Part shown: piece by piece, positions 20,779 through 33,301 of the stretch | How positions within the stretch are numbered: position 1 is the stretch's first letter | How the letters are laid out: every line of letters begins with the position of its first letter | Assembly: GCF_001625215.2 (NCBI RefSeq) | Contig: NC_030385.2 | Coordinates: 45,843,598 to 45,907,597 of the forward strand | DNA from: Daucus carota subsp. sativus | Taxonomy: Eukaryota; Streptophyta; Magnoliopsida; Apiales; Apiaceae | Reading direction: 5' to 3' | Length of the DNA stretch: 64,000 nucleotides | Made by a program: the position numbers and the translations under genes | Notes under the pieces: generated by a model | Told to the model about the DNA's origin: nothing | The model's database searches: none | Seen by the model: only the letters and a program-made list of their open reading frames with translations

Positions 20779-22222
20779 TAATAAAACTTGTGCACTCTAG
20801 CTATGTATTAATTCTCAACTAGGGAGCAGCTATGGATTAATATTTACAGTGTGAAGCAAATGCATAGATTATATACATAGGGTTAGTTGGGACAGTGATG
20901 TGTTCATATATAGAAACTAGCAAATCCATATTGATGATTTAATAAAGGCGGGAAGGAAATGTTTATTTATGGAAACTTCCGTAGTTTTTATTTATTACAA
21001 TTCCTTTTCTTAAAAAATTTACAACAAATTTGTAATCTTGTTATTTTATTCTCAGATCTGATGGAGATACGTTATCGTGGATACATCTATAAACATTAAT
21101 ATACAGCAAGAAATATTAAAAACATGACGTGGCTTGTTCATCTCGATATTCATTAAAATAAATTTTATAGCTTTATCAGAAAAAATTTAAATAAATATAA
21201 ATAATTAATTAATTAAGTAGGTAATGCTTGCAGGTTTATTTAAAATTGGTGAATATTACTAATTCGGTTAATTGATCCCTCATTAATCTTTGTTTCACTG
21301 ATTTTAATTTTTGAAATTTAATTAATCATTGAAATTTTTATTAAATAATATGTTATCTGATTTTTTATTTAATTAATTATTTTAAATAATTCTAATCGTT
21401 CAAATAATTTATAAGTAATATCTTATTAATGTCGATTTTTAACTTTTGTGATCATAATTTTCACGTATTAAACGTAAGTGTTTTATATAAACATTAGAGT
21501 AAATCTAACAATATTCTACTAAATATCTTATAAATATAATAAAAAATAGCGTCTACTGATTTAAGATATCATCTTAGTATTGTGTTTTATTATTAAAATA
21601 ATAATATGTTTGAATTTTGTTTGGAACGAAAAGTAGAGGAGAGAGATGTGTTGAAATGTAAGAAAGATGATAATTTTTTTAGAAAAATAATTTAGACATG
21701 TCTAATATTTTTAAGACATTATTAGAATATTATTTAGCATTCACTTACTTTAAATACCTTACAATTTTGATTTAAAACAGGGCTTGGACTGGCAAGGCTG
21801 TTACAATAGCTCGCCCAAAGTGCCAACATGTCATTAATCCTTCGATTAATCCAGCTTCAGCCCAATACTCGATAGGCCCAGTATAGTTGCAGGCGCTCCG
21901 CGCTCCTTAGTAAGATTAAGATTGTTATTTTATCGACAAAATCCAGCTTGAGCCCAATACTCTATAAGTCCAATAAAAAATTTGGGTTGTTGTGTCGTTA
22001 AAACTTAAGAACGGTTGCCGCAAAATAAACATTTGATAATAAATTTTATATACGTCTTTAATGCACTTCAAAGAATTAAATCTGCTTTTAATGAAAATTT
22101 ATGGAAAAAATTAATTTTCCGTAGATATCGTATGCTTGTGTAACTGTATAAATGTAGAGGGTCCGTTAAATATTTTTATAATAAATCAAACACTGAAAAT
22201 CATTTTGGATACTAGTTTAAGA
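20779..22222. other. Receptor-kinase promoter side and AT-rich spacer
   Basis: No coding region recognised. The first 200 bp should hold the receptor promoter. Around 21840-21980 a 'ccagctt(c/g)agcccaatactc' segment occurs twice. Confidence 0.5.
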
Positions 22223-22682
22223 GGGGTGTATTGGATTGGGATTTTAAAACATTTTTTTGCATTCATGAAATCCGAGGGTATTCGATTGGGATTGTTTGAA
22301 ATCCATTAAAATCTTGAGGTATTCATTTGGGATTTTAAATTATGCTACAAAATCTGGTGGTATTCAATTGGGATTTTAAATTATGCTTTAAAATCCGATG
22401 GTATTCGATTGGGATTGTTTAAAATCCATTAAAATCTGATGGTATTCAAATGCTGATGGATTTTTTTTCATTTCATAAAATGATGGATTTTGTGGCATTC
22501 TTCAGTGTATTTTAAGTTTTTTGAAATCCCACCAAAATCAATGGGATTTTGAAGCATTGTACCTAAATCCTATCAACTCTGCGACATTTTATCAAGAATC
22601 CGCACAAAATCAAAATCCCATACAATCCATTAAAATCCATACACTAAAAACAATCCATTAAAATCCCAATCGAATACACCCC
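22223..22682. mobile_element. MITE with GGGGTGTATT termini
   Basis: The left end GGGGTGTATTGGATTGGGAT is matched inverted by the right end ATCCCAATCGAATACACCCC. The interior repeats 'ggtattc(g/a)attgggattgtttaaaatcc' at roughly 50-bp spacing. A clean target duplication was not found, so the superfamily is unassigned. Confidence 0.65.
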
Positions 22683-22784
22683 CGTACACCTCTAAACTTA
22701 TTAATAGATTTTTATAAGTTAACTAAGACATTTTAGTAACAACTTAAAAAAAAAAAGACATTTAGTAACAATTTTCATAATAAA

Positions 22785-23640
22785 TCTATGTATATTATAA
22801 ATCCTGAACAGTGCCACATCATCAATGCCACATATTTCAAAAAAAAGTCCACCTCAATGCCACATATTTTAGATTTTGCCATGTCATTATAATTTCCCTT
22901 ATTTATTTAAGCGTATCAGAATAATCAATCACATATCTTTGAATTCCTAAAATTGAGCGTAATCAATGACTGACAATTATATTAAATTTTGAATGGTAAT
23001 GCAATAACTACATTCCATAATCATAGCATTTTTTGAATGTTAAATTTGTACAGAACTAATTAAAATTGAAGAAGATAATTATATTGAATATACTGATACA
23101 ATTGTTAAGCTTATCATGTATCATATAACTACGCTTTAATTATATTAACTTATATATAAATAAATGAAGTGCTTAAAAATTGAAATTGAAATTTATAATT
23201 ATATTTTTATTTAATCTATGTATATATATATTATAAATCCTGAACAGTGCCACATCATCAATGCCACATATTTCAAAAAAAAGTCCACCTCAATGCCACA
23301 TATTTTAGATTTTGCCATGTCATTATAATTTCCCTTATTTATTTAAGCGTATCAGAATAAACAATCACATATCTTTGAATTCCTAAAATTGAGCGTAATC
23401 AATGACTGACAATTATATTAAATTTTGAATGGTAATGCAATAACTACATTCCATAATCATAGCATTTTTTGAATGTTAAATTTGTACAGAACTAATTAAA
23501 ATTGAAGAAGATAATTATATTGAATATACTGATACAATTGTTAAGCTTATCATGTATCATATAACTACGCTTTAATTATATTAACTTATATATTAACTTA
23601 TATATAAATAAATGAAGTGCTTAAAAATTGAAATTGAATT
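22785..23640. repeat. Two nearly identical 430-bp tandem units
   Basis: Unit 1 (22785-23214) and unit 2 (from 23215) are almost identical, including 'cctgaacagtgccacatcat' and 'gaattcctaaaattgagcgt'. Two more diverged partial copies begin near 23928 and 24138. Confidence 0.8.
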
Positions 23641-25558
23641 TTATAATTATATTTTTATTTAATATTTAATATCCGGAAGTCGTCTAAAATTTAGCTATGT
23701 TACAAATATGTTGCTTTTTAATTTTCGGAATAATATATATTACATTTTCTAACATAGTGATATAAGTATTATAAAAATTATTTTTATAAAAATATTACGT
23801 CATTAATTAGTATGTATTAAGCATTTTATGTAGGTCAACTTAATCATAGTAGATATGTACTATTACTTAGAGACAGCAATCGGGTCGATCGAAATGGGTT
23901 TCGCAAATTCCAAAATCGAATCCAAACTATATTATAAATCCTGAACAATGCCAAATCATCACTGTCAGATATTTCAAAAAAAAAGTCCAAATCAATGGCA
24001 TCTATTTTAAATTTTGCCATGTCATATAATATTCCATATTTATTTTAGACCAATCAGATGTCCTAAGATTCCTAAAATTGTGCGTAATCAATGGGTCGGT
24101 CGAAACAGGTTTCACAAATACCAAAATTGAATCCAAATTATATTATAAATTCTGAACAGTGCCAAATCATCAATGCCACATATTTCAAAAAAAGTCTACG
24201 ACAAAAACACCTATTTTAAATTTTGACGTGTCATATCATATTCCATATTTATTTTAGACCAATCACATGTCCTAAAAATCCTAAAATTGGGCGTAATCAA
24301 TGACTGACAATCATATTAAATTTTGAATGGTAATGCAATAACTACATTCCATGTATCATGGCATTTATTGAATTTTGAATTTGTACACAACTAATGAAAA
24401 TTGAAGAAGATAATTGTATTGAATATACTGTCACAATTTTTAAGCTTATCATGTATCATATGACTAACCATTAATTATATTAATTTATATATAAATAAAG
24501 TGTTTAAAAATTAAAATTGAAATTTATAATTATATTTTTATTTAATACTTAATATCCGAGAGTCGTCTAATATATAGCTATGTCACAGATATATCAATTT
24601 TTAATTTTGGGAATAATATATATCAAAGTTTCTAACATAGTGATATAGATATTATAAAAAGTTTTTTTATAAATTTTAATATTACGTCATTAATAGTACG
24701 TATTAAACATTTTATGTAGGTCACCTTGATCATAGTAGATATGTATCACTGTTACAGATAGCAATTGGGTCGGTCGAAATTGGTTTCGCAAATACCAAAA
24801 TTGAACCCAAACTTGAAAATTTTAGGAATCTTAAACCTGAACTTGAAGGATATTACACGAGTAATTATTATTTATTCAACAAATAATATTATATATATAT
24901 ATAAAATATTAAATATAAATATCTTAATTTTGTTTTAATTTTATTATATATTAAATAATAAATATATTATAAAAGATATTATGTATATATGTATGTATGT
25001 ATGTATCTATGTATATATATATATATTCGAGTTCGGGTTCGAAATGAGTTCCGGGTTTTCAGGTCGGGTACGAATCAAACCCGATCCTGGCCTGAAAATT
25101 ATTCGGGTTTAAAAACAAATTTTTATCCGAAACCCTCTAATTTGGGTTTGGTAAAACACAATCCGCTCGGTACGAGTTAGACTCGGGTCGGGTAGAATTG
25201 TGACTGCCCAATACCTCATGAAACAAGAATGTAGTATAACTATCATTACAGTGGATAGTCATTCAAATCTATTTATTCAATTTGACGTATAATTTTGATG
25301 TTCTTATTAACATAATGTTTTGTTTGATATATAATTTTAGCTTAATATTGTTTGACATATAATTTCACTTGAATTTTCTTGATATATAACTCTCTTAAGT
25401 ATAAGAGAGTTATGTCTAATATAATTTTTTTCTTCCTACTTTATACTTTATTTGAAAATTCAAATATAATTATTTATTAAATATATTTGTGAAATAATAA
25501 TAACAAAATTCAATAAAAATTTGAAGCCCGTGCGCGGAGCGCGGGCAAAAACACTAGT
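22785..25558 (+). mobile_element. Non-autonomous Helitron (possibly nested)
   Basis: The 5' end TCTATGTATATTATAAATCC follows an A. The 3' end has a GC-rich hairpin (GCCCGTGCGCGGAGCGCGGGC, broken by 'gga' loop) a few bases before CTAGT (25554-25558), matching the plant Helitron rule of hairpin plus CTRRT. No Rep/helicase ORF is present. The 5' segment recurs at 22785, 23215, about 23928 and about 24138, so the body may be several truncated copies nested or tandemly amplified. The base after CTAGT is A rather than the expected T. Confidence 0.6.
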
Positions 25559-25788
25559 ATCTTTATAAATCTTACAGATCTACACGTTTTGGGCCAGAAG
25601 ATTCGTGAAATTATTATTACCACTTAACACCAAAAATAATAATATCTCTCAAAAAAGAGCGATATCATATCTATCCAAAACCGAAAGGAATTAAATTCGA
25701 TTTTTATTCAAATATTATCTCTCTCATTTACCAATTAAATACAGAAGAAAATAAACGTCATCAGCCGAATTCCAACCCAACTTCTAAC

Positions 25789-25796
25789 TATAAATA
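25789..25796 (+). promoter_or_regulatory. TATA box of TBL gene 1
   Basis: TATAAATA lies about 100 bp upstream of the ATG at 25888, followed by a CT-rich leader ('ctctctctctagatctctct'). Confidence 0.65.
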
Positions 25797-25887
25797 CAAA
25801 TCAACATGGCTCAAAAGATAGATATAAAGTAGAACAAAAAGCATTTGAGTCTCTCTCTCTAGATCTCTCTCATCTCTCCGGAGAGAT

Positions 25888-28800
25888 ATGCAAAGAGAGA
25901 ACTGGGGGGATAAGATGAGCATGTTGGTGCTGACATTGATATTTATATATAACTTTTTGGTGGTGTTTCAGCAGCAAGCAGGAGCAGTAACAGTTGTGAA
26001 AGGCTCGAAATGTGATTATTTCCAGGGGAGCTGGGTGGCTGATAAAACTTATCCTTTGTACAATGTCTCTTCATGCCCTTTTATCGAAAGAGAGTTCAAC
26101 TGCCAGAACAATGGCCGCCCGGACCAGCTTTATCTCCATTATAGATGGCAACCTCATGCTTGTAACTTGCAAAGGTACCCAACTCCTCGGAATATCTGAT
26201 AAATAATTGTTACAACATATTTTATCGTCTCAATGTGTTTCAAGAAATGTGGTCTAACAATCATATGTGTTACATGTGTTGTATATTTATGGATTTTAAT
26301 ATTTCATCATAACGATAAATATGATGTAACAATTATCTGTTAGAGATCGAGATTTACGTTATTTATATTTATGTGGCTAGTCATGTTGTTGTGGGTGGTT
26401 GTTTGGGTGCCCATACAGTGTTATAAGTATGTACTCGAGTTTCCTTTGGTCATTGGCTAGCCAACACAAAGCACACACATGACTGCAAACTTTTATATGC
26501 CAGCTTTACAAACCTGTCCTGACATGGCTTTTGTGTAAAAATCATTTAAGATTCACACAGGGTGAATTGTGTCATTTTTTATACAGACAAAGTTGAAATT
26601 TTTTTAGGACAAACATTACTCTTGGGTCTCAAACCCAGATATTACGGTGAATCATATATTCTTATGCTATACTCAAGATTCCTCTGGTCCTATATTAAAA
26701 TAATCTGTAATTATTTTTTTTTTTAATATCGACAGGTTTTATTAATTTACGTTACTTTTCAATAAACTGCTGTGCTTTTACTTTAGAGATAAATTTTGAT
26801 GATGAAAAACAGTACAATGCTGTTCTTTTGACCAGAGAGGCTTTAAATATTGGAGTAATAAATAATTGGGACATGGTAACTTTATACTGTTTTACGAGCC
26901 TAATATATTAAATATGAAATATTTATATTAATGTATCGTTTAAAATTTTACTGTGATGGTTGGTGTACAGATTCGACGGACGAGATTTCTTGGAGAAAAT
27001 GAGAGGGAAAAGCATAATGTTTGTAGGAGATTCACTGAGCAGAAACCAGTGGAACTCATTGGTGTGCTTGATTCACTCTGCAGTCCCTTCTGCCAAATAC
27101 ACGACTTCTTTACTCGGCGATGTTGCCACCCTCACTTTCACGGTATAGACTTCTCTCCGTCTCAAATTAATAGTCGTTTCGTGTTTTCGTGAATATATAA
27201 TTAGCCGGACATATGGTCTGTCCCAGTTCTGTCAGATATAAAGTTAAACACACTGTCTGGTCCTGTTTTTTTCAAATATTAATTTTTCAGAATATAAACA
27301 ATTAGTTGCCCATCATGGTAGTGTCGGTGCAACCTTAATCACAACGTTAGATCTGGATCCTCTGGACAAGGTTGAATTCATTACCAAAGCGATTTTTCAT
27401 GCTTTTTATCTTTTATATTTTCAGCGGTCCTATTAGGAGTACTTTTTTGAGAAATTTGCAGAAATACCCATATTTCAAATTTGTTTTAAAAATATGATCG
27501 AAATTGTAACACAATTGATGACACTGCAAACAAGATTGCAAATGAGCTTAGCACCGTATTTTTCAAAATAATTCCTACAGTATTTTTGTTTTTGATTAAT
27601 TCTTTGCATATGCTTCTTTGTTCTTCTATCTTGATTCTTTGATTACTATTGAAATAGCCCGGGTATTATAATCTCATGAAACGAACACGGAATAATTTGA
27701 ATGCATCACGCAGGAATATGGAGTTAAAGTGATGCGGGATCGGAATGTATTTTTAGTGGACTTAGTGAGAGAGAAAATCGGAAATGTGTTAATACTAGAC
27801 TCAGTTGAACAGAGCAGCAAGCTCTGGAATGGAATTGATGTAGTAGTGTTCAACACTTGGCATTGGTGGAACCGGAGAGGACCAACACAACCGTCAGTTC
27901 CCGGTTCACAACACTCTCGCATTCCTTAATTATTCATCTTAAACTCGACAAGTTATACGATTAAACGACAAAATGATGGTTGATTATGCAGATGGGATTA
28001 CATCAGAGTTGGAAACAAAGTGTACAAAGACATGGATAGGCTGGTTGCTTTCGGAATAGCTCTAAATACTTGGGCTAATTGGATGAACACCAAGTTTGAT
28101 CCTAGCAAATCCAAGGCATTTTTCCAAGGGATTTCACCCTCCCATTACAAGTAAGTCCTTTCGTGTCAAGATTATTCGTTCTTGCACATTTTTATACTCC
28201 ACACGGAACAAACACAATGATTGTTGTAAAGACTAGTAGATTTCTGGACGCACCAGCACTCTAGAAATTGATATTTATCTGGCCATTGGAGTCTGGAGAT
28301 ATACTACTCTGATGATGAAATAAATCCTACAGTTAAAATGAAAATGTACGATAAATCGCCGAAATCAGCTTACAAGGACAAATAAATTTCCAAAAGGAAA
28401 CGAGGAAAGGGTTATCGTGCTTTTTATTTCCGGAACAATTTGTATCGGACATGTACTTATTACTTTCATAAATTCATAATTACGATCCTATATGTCGGGT
28501 TTTCTGATTTTAAATTAAAAAATATTTGTTCATGTAATAAGTTATTTAAATTACTTTTTTCGGAACTTAATATTGATAAGAATTACTTATAATCATAAGT
28601 TATCCATAAAAATATTATTATTATTATAATAGTTTAATAATTTTTAAATTATTAATAAGTCAAAATTCTTTAACAAATAGTTAAACTTCTAATTTATCAC
28701 GTTAAGTCATAAATTATAATTTTAATCTGAGAAACATCCCTGCATGTGCATGTACAGTCCTATAAATATTATGGATTTGCAGGGCTATCTAAGGAAAAAA

Positions 28801-30049
28801 GAAGTTAAATTCCATTTCGAATATCATTTCTTTATTCTTCGAGAATGCGACTAAAACACGGCTGCTCAAATTAGGGTTTTGAGAGTCGACTCCCAAAATT
28901 AGCCGTCGCTTTTTCATTCTTCATCTTCATCCTCTTCATCCACCAAATCCTTTTCGCTCTCCCATCTTCTCCATTATCTACTAGTTTTTTGTTATTCAAT
29001 AAAATCGAGTGTTGCTTAAACCTCGAAGAATCCAATCGAGTTTTATTCTCGGATCTGTTTCAGATTTGAGCTTGGACTTGATTGTTTTCTGAATAAATCA
29101 GATCTTTTGAAATCAAAGGTCTGATTGTGTTTTCCCGTCTCGCCTTTTGGCGTGTGTTGATTTAGTACCCAATTTTTGGGTGATTGTGCGTTGTTATGTT
29201 TGTGATTGTTATGTGTTTCTGTGTTATTAATGAAAATGATTGGGATGGAGTTTTGAGAGATCTGGCTTATCGCATCATTAATACTTTCGGCATGTCTATA
29301 GCTGGCTCCCGGCATGTAGATAGCTGGGGTATGCTTGGAACGGTGGCGATCGCATGTGCTCACCTTTCACAAATTATAGTTGTTCATTATTCGAGAACTC
29401 TTGTTCCTCATTGCTTAGTTTTTATAACTGAGTCGTCTGAACACCGCAACAGCAATGGAACTATTGTGAAGGTCAATTGTGAAGCTATCATTTTCGGGAT
29501 TGATGTAGGCTGGATTACTCGAGAAGTCTTTGTATTCATTTTCAATTTCAAGAATCCTTGGATTCAATGTGTTAAGCAGTCTGGAAACAATGCGGCTATT
29601 TGTTTAGCTCGTTTTATTGTTTATCAACCTGATTGCATTGTAAGTTGGGGATTTGTCTCGACTAGACTTGTTTTAATTTAATGAATTGAATTTGCATTTT
29701 GTCAAAAAAAATACATATTCTAACCACATGATTTGTTTATCTGTTGTTAATGATTAGTGGGACCGAGTGGGGAGAACCAAAGGCCAAGACTTGTAAAGGA
29801 CAAACCCAACCAATTTTGGGCCCAACTTACCCAGGAGGAATGCCACCAGCTTTAGGAGTTTTAAAGAAAGCCATTGCAAAAATAACGAGGCCCATTACGT
29901 TGCTGGACATTACCAATCTTTCCTTGTTGCGGAAAGATGGACATCCTTCGATTTATGGGCTTACGGGGGCCCAAGGAATGGACTGCAGTCATTGGTGTTT
30001 AGCCGGAGTTCCAGATACGTGGAATCAGATTTTTTACAATTATTTGTAG
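25888..30049 (+). CDS. Trichome birefringence-like (TBL) polysaccharide O-acetyltransferase, copy 1
   Basis: Exons 25888-26174, 26971-27142, 27714-27892, 27992-28150, 29758-30049 (phases 2,0,2,2) give 362 aa. An N-terminal hydrophobic segment ([15 protein letters not shown]) serves as signal anchor or signal peptide. The PMR5N domain starts at [10 protein letters not shown]. The GDS motif is in [11 protein letters not shown] with catalytic Ser117, and the C-terminal DxxH is D341-CSH344. The family transfers acetyl groups to wall polysaccharides such as xylan, xyloglucan or pectin in the Golgi; this copy's substrate cannot be told. The sequence style is nearest the TBL37-43 group. Met10 (25915) is an alternative start. 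It forms a tandem pair with the gene at 31215 (same strand, same intron phases). Intron 4 (1.6 kb) has taken in a retroposed fragment. Confidence 0.9.
28850..29710 (+). mobile_element. Probable retroposed fragment in TBL intron 4, RNase-H-like ORF
   Basis: The segment opens with a CT-rich, UTR-like stretch (28890-28980) and ends in an A-run (GTCAAAAAAAA, about 29700-29710). It contains an open frame at 29184-29681 (165 codons). The C-terminal part, '[14 protein letters not shown]', resembles the end of RNase H domains carried by plant LINEs and related retroelements. No clear target duplication was found. It could instead be a retrocopy of an unknown gene. Confidence 0.35.
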
Positions 30050-31214
30050 ATTTAATTGGTTGAATAATAATTTAATAAGTCCGGTTTGATGGACAAAAGC
30101 ATATTAGAATATTTTTTTTCCGGCATTTTTGTACCAGAATATGCTACCTAGTGGTATACAATAAACTAAATCAAATATATCCCGTCAAAATTGAATAGAC
30201 TGCGTAAACAACAAAATCAAAGACCGCTTTTCTAATAATATCTCAGGATCTTATTGTAATTCTGTGAACGTTAGTATTCAGGTAGGATGTAATTTTGACG
30301 GAGGGAGCTGAATTTCGAACCAGGTATTATTCGAAATTAATCTGAGCCGGCTTATTTAATTTAATTGAGCAAAAATTTCTGTCAAACCCGATTCGTTTAA
30401 TTTTACGAGTCAAGTCGAGTTAGCTCGTTTGGCCGAACGAGTCGGTTTTAACGAGTCGGTTGGGACAACTCGTTTAATTTTACACTTAAAAAGCTAAACT
30501 TCTGTCCAAACTCTGCTCATTTAATTTCACGAGTCGAGTTGAACTAACTCGTTTAATTAGATGAGTATGAAATCTTATTCGAGTTCGGCTTGTATACAAA
30601 CTCGATCCGAGTCGGATCATATTAAACGAGTTCGAACTCAAGCTGCTCGAGAGCAGCCCGACTCGAATTACGGTCTTCCTGACGTGTGGTTCAGATCAGA
30701 GCATCACACAACAATTGTGGCAACAATTTTCGTTAGTGGATGTCCGAATGCATGTGTGTGAAGCTCTTGCTTTACGTTTTATCATCCTTCTACGTCAAGA
30801 CATGTATACATCTTGTGTCTATATAACAGATATCAGATAATACAACTGCAAAAATCCAAAAACGAAATAAAAATAAATTCACTGCAAATTGACAAATAAC
30901 AAAGAATCTGAAAGAGATTACAGATCTAAACCGTCCACTGACATTCAAGTTAAATAGTGTGAATCAAATATTAAAATCTGCAGTCAAAGAGGTGATAGGG
31001 ATAGCAAAGTCGGAATCTCTTCTCTTCTGTTGTCCCGGGCCATGAGTTCGATAAAAAATGATATGCTGTCAAGTATTTAAATTTGATTATGCAACTAAGT
31101 TTATTCACCAACCAAAACAGAGGTGTTCACAGAAGTAATAAAAAAAGAGCATTGCATAAAGCTCACACATGTGAACCTCTGCACAATTTTTTGTTCATCT
31201 ACTCCTTGTCTCTA
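30050..31214. other. Spacer between the two TBL genes
   Basis: No gene is seen. The stretch 30350-30670 is rich in 'actcg(a)gtt' and 'cgagtcggtt' motifs typical of degenerate hAT MITEs. The promoter of TBL copy 2 should lie in the last few hundred bases. Confidence 0.5.
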
Positions 31215-33301
31215 ATGAGTGTCCACACTGTTCTATTCCTCTTACTGCTACTTCTCCATCAGGCTACATCTTTACACCAAGAAGCTAATGAGAAGAAGGT
31301 TTATGAACAAAGGAAGCTGTATCGAAGCTGCAATCTTTTTGAAGGAAGCTGGATATATGATGATTCATATCCGCTGTATGATGGCTCGATATGCCCTTTT
31401 ATAAATGCTGGTTTAAATTGCCAGAAAAATGGGAGGCCTGATAAGCTGTATCTCAAATATAGATGGAACCCAGTTGGGTGCAGCTTAGCTAGGTAACTAA
31501 GTACTTGCTCAGAAGTCTTTCGCTTCTTCTCATATATTTTAAGCGGAAATCCAGTTTGAAGATTTAGTATTGTATTATTTTTGATGCAGGTTCGATGGTG
31601 AGGCTTTTCTGGAGAGGTTTCGAGGGAAGAAGATCATGTTTGTGGGTGATTCTTTGAGCTCTAACCAATGGCAGTCTCTAACATGCATGGTGCAGAATGC
31701 AGTTCCTTCGTCTAACTACACTTTGGTTCAGAGAAAGTCTTTTTACTCCCTGACATTTCCGGTATGTTTTTTGGTGAAATCTTCCCACGGTTTCTTCAAC
31801 TCGGGTGAACGTGTGGGAGGGGTGAGGTTCAAACCCTGTGACCCTTTGGATCAAGGCAAAGTCCTGTTTCCACGGGGCAGCTCTCACAATCTGTCTTCTA
31901 TGTTTTTTCAGTCCAAAGGGTTGGGTTTCAGGCAACTTATGCATTTTTTACTAAATCAAAGCTAAAATACAAGCATTCGGGAATAAAGTGCGAGGATTCG
32001 AACTCATACAGCTCACGCAGTTTTGCCACTAGGCTATCAACAAAAACCCACAGAGAATTACACTGTTTGAATCTGCATTTTTGATTCCCAGGACTTGAGA
32101 CCTTCGAAAAAAATTTGAGTAATGCATAATAATGTTATGACTCCTAGGTCTAGCGTACATATACAACTAGTACTAATTGAATATATTATTACTTGATTTT
32201 TGTAGTGGACTTTAGCGTTTGATTCGTTTGATGTACAGATTATTATATTGGCTTTTACTTCTTCCCAGTAAATTATTTTGATTCTCTTCAATAGCTGCAC
32301 AATGAGCCTTGACAATTATCTAATTGTTTTCTGAAAGGAATTTGGAGTCTCAATAGTGTACATGAAAGATGGGTTTCTGGTAGACTTAGAGTTCAGAGAT
32401 ATAGGCAAAGTTCTAAGGCTAGATTCCATCAGTATCAACAGAAGCAAGCAATGGAAAGATACCGACATCTTGATCTTCAACAGCTACCACTGGTGGACTC
32501 ATACGGGTCGCCTACAGACGTAAGTTGATTATTATAAACAAGAATTTTAGTAACTTGCCCTGTTATTACTGTTACAAGAGATTATCCACTAGGGTATTAG
32601 CCAAGAGATTATATATTTGGTTCCGTGATTCATACTTGCTGTTAGAGCTGTAAACGAGTCGAGCTTGCTCAACTCGACTCGGTTCATTTACAGCCCTACT
32701 TGTTGTGATGCAAGTATCAAAGAAGGCATAAGCTTCACATTTTTGTGGCTATGGCAGATGGGACTACTTTCAAGTTGGTGACAAGGTAATCAAAGAGATG
32801 GATCATATGGAAGCTTACAAGATAGCCTTGTCAACTTGGGCCAATTGGGTTGATTCGAGCATCAATCCTACCAAAACTCAAGTTTTCTTCCAGGGAATCA
32901 CGGCAGTACATTACAAGTAAGCTGTTGGCACAACTTAGTATACTTCTATTGCAATATATATCTAGAGGGGTTGGGGTAGTTTTATTTATCGATTTAACTT
33001 CTGTTTCAGAGGCAGGGACTGGAATGAACCTATGGCGAATAGCTGCGACGGGCAGACCCAGCCTATACCAGGATCAGATTATCCGGGAAATAGATATCCA
33101 GGAGAACCAATTGTAAAGAGCACTTTGGCTAGAATGGCAAAGCCTGTTATTTTGTTGGACATCGCATTGCTAACCCAGTTAAGAAAAGACGGACATCCTT
33201 CCCGGTATGCTGATGGTGGCATAGACTGCAGCCACTGGTGTGTGGCTGGTGTCCCTGATGCATGGAATGAGATCTTATACACAATTTTGGTGGATATGTA
33301 A
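31215..33301 (+). CDS. Trichome birefringence-like (TBL) polysaccharide O-acetyltransferase, copy 2
   Basis: Exons 31215-31492, 31590-31761, 32338-32519, 32758-32916, 33010-33301 give 360 aa with the same phases (2,0,2,2) as copy 1. The Met at 31215 is chosen because a signal sequence follows directly ([14 protein letters not shown]); the frame is open upstream to 31083. The PMR5N domain begins [13 protein letters not shown]. The GDS motif is [11 protein letters not shown] (Ser114), and DCSH (D336, H339) completes the catalytic set. It is expected to act as a Golgi wall-polysaccharide acetyltransferase; the acceptor is unknown. Introns 2 and 3 hold a SINE and a tiny hAT relic. It is clearly a paralogue of copy 1 but considerably diverged. 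Confidence 0.92.
31770..32045 (-). mobile_element. tRNA-derived SINE in TBL copy 2 intron 2
   Basis: On the minus strand an A-box-like TAGCCTAGTGG (revcomp of about 32027-32037) is followed about 30 bp on by a B-box-like GAGTTCGAATCC (about 31993-32005). This is the polymerase III promoter layout of tRNA-type SINEs. A second B-box-like 'gaggttcaaaccctg' lies at about 31823. Ends are approximate. Confidence 0.5.
32643..32698. mobile_element. 56-bp hAT MITE relic
   Basis: The ends TAGAGCTGTAAACGAGTCGAG and CGACTCGGTTCATTTACAGCCCTA form inverted repeats. Flanks CTTGCTGT (32635-32642) and CTTGTTGT (32699-32706) are an 8-bp duplication with one mismatch. Almost the entire element is TIR. It lies in intron 3 of TBL copy 2. 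Confidence 0.75.

Noticed and set aside
24989-25180. 63-codon ORF near the Helitron end
   Set aside because: Begins in a (TATG)n/(TA)n run and has no family resemblance.
31083-31214. N-terminal extension of TBL copy 2
   Set aside because: Frame is open, but a clean signal sequence follows the Met at 31215 and the extension has no signal or domain features.
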